From assembly GCA_029962745.1 (NCBI GenBank), contig CM057157.1:8348977-8412976 (forward strand): 64,000 nucleotides of DNA, written 5' to 3'. The stretch comes from Echinometra lucunter (Eukaryota > Echinodermata > Echinoidea > Camarodonta > Echinometridae). Both the position numbers and the translations under genes were made by a program. Below, piece after piece: positions 55,631 through 64,000 of the stretch. Each line of letters begins with the position of its first letter. Position 1 is the stretch's first letter. The notes below the pieces were generated by a model that was not told the DNA's origin, did no database searches, and saw only the letters and a program-made list of their open reading frames with translations.

Positions 55631-58600
55631 CTAGGAAATACAGAAAAAAAAACACAAGAATTCCATTATGTGGCCTTTCAAAAAGGAAATAAAGTACATC
55701 AATGATGTGGTGCTCATCCGGCATCCGGCAAAGAAATTCACACAATTTTTAATTTTCATCAAGTTGACACTGTAATGAATAATTAGCATAACTAATTTTC
55801 TAGACAAAATTTCAAAATGCTGTGTAGAAGTTTGGACTACCTCATGTAGCTCTACCAGATGAAACAAGAAAAGTCTAAATCAGTCGACAAATGAAGGAGA
55901 AGAAGCATGTTTTGTGATTTTTTAATAAATTTCCTATAAATTAGCATTAATAACTTTTGAGACAAAATTTAAAAATTCCATGTAGAAGTTCAGTTTACCT
56001 CACGTAGCTTTACCAGATGACACAATAATAATGAAAATCGGTTGACAAATGAAGAAGCATTTTTGGGATTTTTGAAAAAATGCACATAAATTAGCATATT
56101 TAATGAGTTTCAAATTCTGCATAGAAGTAGTTTCGAATCCCCCATCTAGTGCTATCATATAAGGCAAACGGAATTGAAATTGGGCAAGAAATGACGAAGA
56201 AGAGGCATTTTGAAATTGTGGATGGACGACGGACACCAGACGCAGGACAATGGACGCCACGCCACCGCATAAGCTTATCCGGAGTACATTGGGCTTAGCA
56301 TTCTTGAGGGTTATTATCACAACCTAGGAGGTATAGGGCCTTTCAAAACCAATGTGAATATATTTCAATTCCATAATGAGCATCAATGACATAATAATCA
56401 AAATGGCTTAAAACTTTGCAAATACTCTGGATGTCTATAAATTTGTGCAAAACATATCTGAACATTCAAAATTAACTTGATTGTTCCAGAATTTTATTTC
56501 ATGTTACTCCTTCCGTTGATTCAAATTTTATGCAAAAATAGCAATGATCAACGCTGAATTATTACTATTTTATACTGTACACATAAATTGTGATCCAGAT
56601 TTACTTGGTTTAGACACTCCTCATGTCTCAACATAGAGATATTTTGCATTTCTTTGACATGACATGAATACATGAATATCAGTATTAGGGACTATGTGAA
56701 CAGGTTGATCAATATTTACAGTAGGACCATGTGACTTACATTGTACTTGTTGAAGAAACCAAGGTACCTGAGAATACCGAACCAGACGAGAAAGCAGCCT
56801 GTACCAAGCAAGAGACTGCATGGGTCATAGTGTGTGTCATCCTGTGGCAAGGAATATAGAGGTATGTGATAAAAACAGCCCCAGCTAATTACAGTAATTC
56901 TTGAAAACAATTTTTTTTTATGAAACAGCCTGTAACAAGGAGGAGACTGCATCTGGGGTAGAAGTGTGTGTCATTCAGTGGTAATGAATATGGAGGTATG
57001 ATATGAATTATAGCTCCAGCTTGTTACAGTAATTCTCTTAGACATTCATCATTTATCAAACAGCCTATACCAAGCTAGAGATGAATATCATGTATGAATT
57101 TACAAGGGTGAAGGAAGAGATATCATACCAGAGGCTCCACCTAGTTAGAATAGAAAAAAAGGCAACCAAAAAAAATTTTGTTTGCCGTAACCCAACCGAC
57201 CCTAGTAAAACCTGCTGATTTTTATTTTTTTTATTAAAATTTGACCCCCCCCCCCCAAAAAAAAGAATATGCCAACCGACCATAATTTTGATTGTTTTGC
57301 CTACATTTTTTTTTTTTTTTACTGGCAAATGGCACAGTAGAACATCGTCCATATTATTATCAAACATATCGTGAGCAGAGGACTCGAGTGTCTGGCCAAC
57401 GCTCGATCCCCATTTTAGTGTATCGTTCGAGTGCACGGTAAGATATATGCGAGGAGAACCCGCCGCACGCACTGAGACCACAGTACATGGCATGCCAGAG
57501 TACTGCACCAGCATGTTGGGCAAAAAAACAAAAAAGACTGACCGACCGACCCTATTTTTTTTCCTGTGTTATGGCAAACAAACACATTTTTCTTTTAGGC
57601 CTAATGCTCTACACATACTATTTATGGAACAGCCTGTACCAAGCAGGAGACTGCATATGGGTCATAGTGTTATCCTGTAGGAGTTAACAAAGAAATTTCA
57701 TAAGTACGGTTCCAGCTGAGTGCATAATGTAATACTAAATTTCTGTTATATGCATGTATTATCATATCTGGTACTTCACTGATTTTAGTTATGATTCATT
57801 CGTAATGAAATTATCAACTTGTATAAACTACATGTTACTGACTGGAGTGTAGAACTTTGTACAGTGTATATCATAAAGATTCTATGACTATCATGTGTAC
57901 TAATACTCATATGAAATTGAAGATTGGAAATAATACACTATGTAGTTGTGAATTGTCATGCTTCTTTTTCTGCTTCTGCTATTAAAAAGGAAATATTTTG
58001 ATATCATACTTGGGTTTCCAATACATAAGATGTTTCATTTCCTTGAAACATGAATTTTCCTAGCATTCCCATGGGTAAATATATCACGTATCAATAAGTA
58101 TCTTTGTACTCACCGCTACTTCTATAAGAATCTTGACAACACTGCCAGCGATAGTGCATACATCGCTCACGACAATGATGACATACCACAGATTAAGAAA
58201 CTCCATTCTGTCACTGGTGCTCAAGTTACAGTTGTAGTTTTCCTTGAAAAACTTCACGGTTTTCTGTTCAAATATGTCAAATTAGAGAAAGAAATAATAA
58301 TTTGATATGATTCGATAACAAATATATTGTTGTATCTAATGACCTATGTATAAATCATAAAATATTAATATAGAACTTGCAAACTAGGACAGATGCGTGA
58401 TACAAGTCTTTGAAGTAAGGTCAGTAAGGATGATGTTGATGATGATAATGAAGGTGACCATGATGATAATGATGATGATGATGAATAAAGTGATGATGAT
58501 GATCATTTTGATGCTGTTGGTCAGATCAAGGAGGTTTACATGTATGATGTATAGTACCTCCATGGTCACATAAATACACATAACAATGATTACACATCTA

Positions 58601-61600
58601 TCAATAATTTATTATCATTACAGGAAATAATCACTAGCCACATTTCACATTAGTGTCAATATGCTGTTGTTCCAGGTCAGAGCTACAGTGTAATCTTTCT
58701 AGCAAGATTAGCATAAGGACAATAATGACAAATACCAGTAACACTCAAAGGCTTGTGATACTCACAAATTTCAGCTGTTGTGCTTTTGCTATGGACCTCA
58801 AGCACAATATCATTGAAATGATACAGAGCGTGACAACAAGAATATCCAGTGACAATGTGAGTCGAGCACCTTGGTTAACTAAGTCATCTAAACGAGAAGA
58901 TGAGGCAGTCAAAAAGGAGAACATTTCATAATATTAAAGGTGATCATATCTAGTAAGAGTTACAATTCGAGAAAAAACAACACTGAAGCAGCTACCGGTA
59001 ATTAAAAAGTAATTTTAACATCTTACAGTTATAATCATTAAACAATAAAAATATCCAGGAAAATCATGTTGATGCTATGATGTTACAGTCAAGAAAGTGC
59101 GTACATGAAGAAGTGGCGAATGTCAGGCTCAGACAATGAAAGTGGAGGGGCATCTATTGTTTGGCAAAGAAAAGATGCCCCTCCACTTCCCTTGTCCGAC
59201 CCCGATGTTCTATCACCTCTAGGTACATGTACACATACTTAAAGGGCTACGGAGCATGATCCGTCGAAAGTAATGCAGGCATTAAATGACCAACAAATAC
59301 AAGCGTAGACACTGGGTGCTGGGTGCAATAGAGAATAAAATACAAAAGAGGAAATCTTTCCCTACAAACACAATACATAAATGTAGATAAAATCTGATTA
59401 AATTACAAAATTGATCTTCTCAAAGATACACGTATCTGAGATAGATTTACAATACCCGACCAGTTTCCTTCATGACTTATGTTGTTGCTGCAACAACAAC
59501 AACAAAAAAAGAATCAATCTCAGAAATTAAAGAAATCCACACCTACCACTGTCATACTTGTTGGAACAGTTGGTGAAGAAATAGTGGTTAACATCTAGTG
59601 ATATGGGCATTCTCCCACTGTGTAACTTATTATCATACTCAATCTGCAACAGAAAAGAAAAGCAAATGATATATACACAGACATGCTCTTTAGAAATCAG
59701 AATACAGATTTAGGGGGAGCACTTCCAGCTTATGCCCCCTTGAAACAAAAAGAGGAAACATTATGTCACCCCCCCCCCCCTCTTAAGAACTGATGACTTC
59801 AAGGTTGCTTTGCTGGTCAGATTTTTTTTTCTAGATTTGTGCCCCCAGCTCCCCCCCCCCCCCCCCCCATTTAAAAACAAAAATCCTGGACTGGATCTGC
59901 CCCTAATACATGCAGAAACAGTGATCATTTTCATACACCTGTACTTACAATACATTGTTTTGTGTTTTACCTGTACTTCATATAACCCAAAACATTTAAA
60001 ATACAGCACCTTTTTTTTCTTGAATAGAAATGATTCCAATAAAAGGCTGCTATGATATTAAATCCATGTATATATGTGCAGCTTTTCCATGAACCACGTA
60101 TCTTGATTCAATGAACGTATATGCATATCATTCACAGCATGTACCGGTACATATCTGAAGTAACCACGTGTACATGACAGTAATGGAAAGTGTACAAATG
60201 AGTTAAATAGTTTGATAGCACTGACACAGTACACATAGGAACTCAGAATTCTGTGAGGAATTACTAAACTGATCTTATCATCAGTGACAAACATAACATG
60301 GATTTAGGCAGCAAAAGTTTCTAGTCTTGACATCATGCAAATACATAAATATAGATTAAAATTGCTAGACTTACAAATTTTGGGGGCATCCTGGAACGAA
60401 ATCATCCTGAAGTTACATGTACATGTATATGAATATTTCAGTATTGAGGGAATATATGATATACTCACAGAGATATTAAACTTGATGCAATCTGGAATAG
60501 TAAAAGTCTTGGCATCTTTGAGATGAATACTGCTTACTACAAAGTTGAGGTTAAGTATCCTCAATCTGTGAAAAAAAAAATAAAAAAATAAAACAAAGAA
60601 CAACCCATTTTAAGACTGACAGTATTGTACAACCAAGGCAGTCTTTAAATCCTAATAATTATATCGTATTGGATGGCTCTGAATGGGATTCCAGAGAATA
60701 TTCCACGATTTAGGTATTGGCCATAACGAGTGGAATATTTCTGGTATTCCATGAAATAAAGCCATCCAATATAATTATTATTATCTATACCTAAACAGGA
60801 AAGTGATTTAAAATTCAATGAAAATCATTTCAGAAACCAAAAAGGGCCCCTCATCATACATTAATTTTGATCACACAAGTTTAACTTACCTCTTTATTTA
60901 GGCATTTTGTACAATATGCTCTGATATTGTATACACAAATCATGAAGAACAAAAAATACACGTTTTTAATGCACCGCTAAAATGCCCTATATAGATAATA
61001 ATACATAATACCGTTGGTGAAGGTGATGAGCAAACTATCACTTCCGAGGTGATCTTGATGTAGCTATCTTTCCGAAACGAAGCTGAGGAAAGATAGCATG
61101 TACATCTAGATCGCCGAGGAAGTGATAGTTTGTGTCATTGCCTGAAACCAGAAGGTGATTATTTGCTTTATATTCCACATCTGAAACTATTTAACTGTAA
61201 ATAAAAACATAATATTTTCTTTTTTATGAGAAAGAATTTGGTTTAAAAAAAAAGAATGTTTGATTTCAGAAAAAAAGTTAGCTGCATTCGCGCACTCCTG
61301 TTTTAGCGCTAGCACGTATTTTGGGACGGTGCACAGTACGCGCAACTTGCTTGGCCTCAGCTGCTCAAAAAGTATTAAGCTAATTGTGACGTCACAAAAG
61401 AAACAGATGATTTGATGGCAAAAATTGATGGCAAAAAACACACAGGGGTCACGCACATTTATTTCGCGCGTACTCCAAAATAATGATAACGCGTTGTGAC
61501 TTTATGGACTGAAGTGATCAGCGAAACACAAAAACTGCCAACAATGCAGGGTCACGCACTTTTCTTAACGGGTGGTGATAACGGCAAAACTACACTTAAT

Positions 61601-63398
61601 CACGTGATTCACTTTTGACCAATCCTACAACATTCTTAGTATGTGGAATGTAATCACCAATATCGTCATATTAGTTGGAATTTGATATTTTGCAACAGGA
61701 AATATCTCTGTTCTTTATGTAATTTGATCAAGAATGATGATATGGCCCAAAAGATGAACTAGTGTCTGTCCTATAGCACTTCACATAATCTGGTGAAGTT
61801 GGGAAATTTTCTAAAAGAAAAAGATAAACATCAAGTTAAATATATAAGCTTTAACTGACTGACAGAGGAAGAAATCTCTAGTCTGCTATCATTCTTTATT
61901 AAAGGAGAATGCAATCCAGGCTTCAGTGTGTTCTTAGTGAATAAAGATGACCAAGAACAGAAAACAGTGAAAGTTTGAGAAAAATTGGACAATCTGTTCA
62001 AGAGTTATGAATTTTCAAATTTTCAGTAGATCCCTATTATAAGGATCCTTGAGTTGGCAACTTTGCCAGCATTTGTGATGTCATTGTGGACAACTCTCCA
62101 TTCATTTTGTACATTTTTTTTTTTTAAAAGAAGATTTATATGAAATTTCAAGTCAGGAATAAACATAAATCTTCCCAAAATGCTTGCAGAATTGATACAG
62201 CCATGTCATACTCAAATAATAAATCAAAAGAATTTTTATTTTTATTGAAAATAAAGAAAATGTAAAATTCTGTGTACAGTATGAATGGAGAGTTGTCCAC
62301 GATGACATCACAGATGCTGGCAAAGTTGCCAATTCAAGGATCCCCAAAATAAGGATTAACTTAAACTTTCAAAGTTCATAACTCGAGAACAGATTGCCCG
62401 AATTTCCTCACATTTTCACTGTTTACTCTTCTTTTTCTTCTTCATTCACTGAAAGCACACTGATGTCTTGCTTGCATTCTCCTTTAACTGATCACATGCA
62501 CTTTCCAGGTGAAGCATCAAGTGAGTACAGACAATGAATAATTGAAATCCTTCCCTCTTCCTACTTTGGTTTCCTCTTCCAATGGCTTCCTGTCAAACGT
62601 TTATCAGCAAGGATTGAATACCAGTAAATTGTAAAGTACCACAAGTCACATGAAAACAATTGTTTTATATCCATGTAGGAAATCCCAGGATCTCTATTTT
62701 TAGAAACGCAATTCCTCTTTCATTGTTTGTCTATCATTACTTCTGACAGTAGATTTATGAGTCAGAAGCTTGATGCTACAAACAGACTGATCAGAAGCAT
62801 TTTAACATTATTTGCCATATAAAGATTAGTATAACAAGGGACAATACTGCATACCACATTTATGCCATTCCTCTTTCAATGTTTGTTTATCACTATATCT
62901 GGCATTGACAAGTTTATGAGTTATGGAAAGAAAGAAAAGCAAATACATGTACCAATAGATTGATTAGATTGATAAGTAACATATTCACTAATTGCAGTTT
63001 ATAAAATAAAAAATAAAAAGAGCATGCTAAAACTATATGCAACTGAGTAAGAAAAAAAAAAAAAAACGAATGAGGATTTTAATAGAGTGAAATTTCATTT
63101 TCACATTTATTTATATAATATTCATGTAGGCTTGAATCAGACATAAAATATATACATGTATAACTCCTTAATAAGTACATGATGTTTACTGATGTTTGTA
63201 CATTTTTGTTCAATTGACTGCAAAAAGTAATTTAGGAAATATTTCATGAGTTTAAACTACATGCATCTTCATGAAATTTTATACAAATAAATGTAGTGGT
63301 ATTGACTTACGTATCCAGACAGATGGTTTGGTTGTAGTCCGCTAAGTAATCCTGGACTGAAATATTATGTGATGCATTGACTGGTATGACTATGTAAC
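55508..63398 (-). CDS. MCOLN: Mucolipin (TRPML) channel, copy B, exons 5-11
   Basis: Seven minus-strand exons (63311-63398, 60469-60565, 59547-59643, 58766-58887, 58114-58263, 56740-56841, 55508-55630) join in phase to 779 nt. They encode the luminal loop, TM2, TM3, TM4 and TM5 and end in [11 protein letters not shown] just before the pore. Earlier exons must lie beyond 64000 if they exist. Later ones (pore filter, TM6, tail) are not seen and would fall in the 500-base gap or have been lost. All borders are GT/AG and no stop interrupts. Copy B precedes copy A on the minus strand, a head-to-tail arrangement. Confidence 0.88.
55700..56282. mobile_element. Element with ~155 bp subrepeats
   Basis: Three units (from about 55775, 55935 and 56090) share AATTAGCAT, GAGACAAAATTT, TGTAGAAGTT, CTCATGTAGCTxTACCAGAT and GACAAATGAAGA. 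The right end, GGATGGACGACGGACACCAG through CGCATAAGCTTATCCGG, resembles a widespread family of non-autonomous marine-invertebrate elements. It is embedded between a full and a partial copy of mucolipin exon 11. Confidence 0.65.
56283..56395 (-). pseudogene. MCOLN: Partial duplicate of mucolipin exon 11
   Basis: Minus-strand ATAATAACCCTCAAGAATG then CCCAATGTACTC matches the first third of exon 11 ([12 protein letters not shown]), preceded by a changed acceptor and the same intron (GGCCTTTCAAAA, CATCAATGA). The rest of the exon is replaced by the element end at 56282. It lies upstream of the real exon in transcription. Confidence 0.85.
56740..56841 (-). CDS. MCOLN: Mucolipin copy B exon 10 (TM4)
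   Basis: CCACAG|GAT..AAT|GTAAGT, 102 nt, phase 0, 34 residues. [20 protein letters not shown] and YLGFFNKYN match the mucolipin TM4 signature (CSILLGTSTxLVW, IRYLxFF) closely. Degraded partial copies lie upstream at 56922-57730. Confidence 0.95.
56922..57730 (-). pseudogene. MCOLN: Decayed partial copies of exon 10
   Basis: AACAGCCTGTAxCAAGxAGG, GAGACTGCAT and GTCAT..TGTGG blocks from exon 10 and its acceptor flank recur at 56922-57035, 57057-57085 and 57628-57730. All have lost the 3' part of the exon and the reading frame. The second and third copies are separated by unrelated sequence. Confidence 0.8.
57100..57600. other. Insert with ACCGACC blocks, possibly a MITE
   Basis: TTTGCCGTAACCCAACCGAC (about 57180) and GACCGACCGACCCTA then TTATGGCAAA (about 57540-57580) suggest diverged copies of one end. 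There is a GC-rich interior (57355-57500) and several A/T/C runs. Borders and class are unclear. Confidence 0.35.
58114..58263 (-). CDS. MCOLN: Mucolipin copy B exon 9 (TM3)
   Basis: GAACAG|AAA..GCG|GTGAGT, 150 nt, phase 0, 50 residues. [20 protein letters not shown] followed by a second hydrophobic stretch matches the mucolipin MEFVNGWYI..SD block and TM3. Confidence 0.95.
58430..58510 (+). repeat. (GATGAT)n microsatellite
   Basis: An irregular GATGATGATG tract in mucolipin intron 8. It has no other feature. Confidence 0.85.
58766..58887 (-). CDS. MCOLN: Mucolipin copy B exon 8 (TM2)
   Basis: GTTTAG|AT..TTT|GTGAGT, 122 nt. It takes one base from exon 7 and ends in phase 0. [20 protein letters not shown] followed by CLRS and QQLKF corresponds to TM2 and the cytosolic TM2-TM3 linker. 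Confidence 0.95.
59547..59643 (-). CDS. MCOLN: Mucolipin copy B exon 7
   Basis: TTGCAG|ATT..GTG|GTAGGT, 97 nt, leaves one base. [20 protein letters not shown] matches the mucolipin FDNKAHSGRIxISL signature at the end of the luminal domain, with an NCS sequon. No counterpart is seen in copy A. Confidence 0.95.
60469..60565 (-). CDS. MCOLN: Mucolipin copy B exon 6
   Basis: TTCACAG|A..TCT|GTGAGT, 97 nt. It completes a Thr codon and adds 32 residues ([25 protein letters not shown]) that fit the region preceding FDNK in mucolipins. Two codons longer than the copy A exon. Confidence 0.92.
60650..61650. mobile_element. Copy B-specific insertion with two hairpins
   Basis: Absent from copy A at about 8160-8190. 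It holds two large inverted repeats: 60657-60704 with 60731-60776 (around TTGGATGGC and GCCATCCAA) and 61022-61073 with 61087-61140 (around AACTATCACTTCC). No frame is coding. It is probably one or two foldback-type elements. Confidence 0.6.
61902..62484. mobile_element. Foldback MITE, AAGGAGAATGCAA family, long form
   Basis: 583 bp with ends AAGGAGAATGCAA and TTGCATTCTCCTT and TA on both sides. The two halves are inverted copies of each other over more than 200 bp (for example AGTTGGCAACTTTGCCAGCA versus TGCTGGCAAAGTTGCCAA). It is the parent form of the 260 bp copy at 15981-16240. Confidence 0.9.
63311..63398 (-). CDS. MCOLN: Mucolipin copy B exon 5
   Basis: ACAG|GT..AC|GTAAGT, 88 nt, same phases as copy A exon 5 and three substitutions apart. 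Contains the same luminal sequons. Confidence 0.9.
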
Positions 63399-63519
63399 CT
63401 GTACAAAAAAGACAACAGAATTTTCACTTGAAATCTGGTCATGATTTTAAGACCTTCAAGTCACAGTTAAACACTGTACAACGTATTATGAATGTATGTA
63501 ATATAAATAGGACATGGAT

Positions 63520-63685
63520 AGCAATTTGTGAGACATCGCGGAGCAAGCACCCTGAGTGCCCAGCTGAGGTGGATACCGGCGCTATACAAGAAGCCTTCAT
63601 CATCAATGGCAAATATGTTCATGTAGCTGGTATGATAGGAAACACAAATCAAATTGAACAGAACCATGGGAAGTACAAATAAATA
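63520..63685 (+). pseudogene. Protein-like remnant, copy B
   Basis: Counterpart of 15000-15180 without the ACATGT expansion. The plus-strand frame reads HPECPAEVDTG, AIQEAFIINGKYVHVAGMIG and NQIEQNHGKYK to a stop. It is open in both copies although they differ by several percent. Confidence 0.35.
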
Positions 63686-64000
63686 CATATAGGTAAATAA
63701 ACAATAAATCTCTTGAGTGAACAAATTTCACATTTACAGGACAGAACTGTGAGCATCTTAAATGTATGCAACATTCATACATGCAATTACAGAAACCATC
63801 ATCATTTCCTTCTTAAAATCATACAATGTACGTGTAGATAACATAAATGTAGCCAAAAGTGAAACCTAAAATAAATGTCTGAGTGAAACAAATTGCCATT
63901 ATGGAGCAGAAATGGTGTGCTACACAATGTACAAAAACTACCATAATATGAATTCTAAAAATATTACAGACCTATAAAAAAAAAAGGGGCATGAGAAAAA

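Larger units (their letters stand above)
59880..64000. repeat. Segmental duplication, copy B arm
   Basis: Collinear with 7178-15500 (see that entry). It lacks the four large insertions of copy A but has its own: 60650-61650 and the MITE at 61902-62484. The homology is still running at the window edge. Confidence 0.9.

Noticed and set aside
1..64000. CRISPR arrays, bacterial operons or rRNA genes
   Set aside because: The tandem arrays present lack CRISPR repeat-spacer structure, and the intron-bearing gene and retroelements show a eukaryotic genome. No rRNA-like sequence was noticed.

Overview
The window is eukaryotic, AT-rich, intron-bearing and full of transposable elements. Introns have GT..AG borders, the retroelements and SINEs are of animal type, and the one recognisable host gene is a mucolipin (TRPML) channel gene. 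The mix of BEL/Pao, Ty3/gypsy, Tx1-like LINEs, many small inverted-repeat elements, dispersed ACATGT palindromes and TTCGTTATTCCGAA minisatellite suggests a marine invertebrate deuterostome, most likely a sea urchin or another echinoderm. That assignment is inference.

Layout. (1) 1-7170: no recognisable gene; direct repeats, a striking minisatellite (3703-4246), G-tracts, ATG microsatellites and a tRNA-derived SINE. (2) 7178-42180: a mucolipin gene on the minus strand, here called copy A. Its promoter and first coding exon lie at about 42.1-41.9 kb, and five more exons follow at 35.8, 33.8, 15.8, 14.8 and 8.0 kb. All splice phases match. Its introns are swollen by elements: a 3.5 kb inverted pair of DNA elements in intron 1; a gypsy retrotransposon (18666-32259, 5 bp target duplication CATGT) carrying an inserted 9.4 kb Tx1-like LINE in intron 3; and a PIF/Harbinger-like element, MITEs, SINEs and a satellite-bearing insertion in introns 4 and 5. 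(3) 44250-53454: a second promoter-like block, an inverted relative of the mucolipin promoter, facing an unrecognised plus-strand gene. An exon of that gene is split by a young, nearly complete BEL/Pao element (44658-53378, target duplication TAGGT). (4) 53985-64000: a 500-base assembly gap inside a DNA element, then seven minus-strand mucolipin exons (copy B: 55.6, 56.8, 58.2, 58.8, 59.6, 60.5 and 63.4 kb). B shares a segmental duplication with A (about 7178-15500 versus 59880-64000).

How it fits together. On the minus strand the order is copy B, then copy A. A supplies the 5' half (N-terminus, TM1, most of the luminal loop). B supplies the luminal loop through TM5. Neither copy shows the pore filter, TM6 or tail. 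They may be tandem paralogues or partly collapsed or misassembled haplotypes. Because A and B are homologous, each serves as the empty site for insertions in the other, which gives exact borders for a SINE, a Harbinger-like element and two different MITEs that occupy the same TA. The oddest structures are a 62 bp tandem array that multiplies a mucolipin 5' splice site together with a transposon end, and the BEL insertion in the plus-strand gene. The BEL element lies inside a 28 bp tandem duplication whose copies provide GT and AG borders, and removing everything between them would restore the reading frame.
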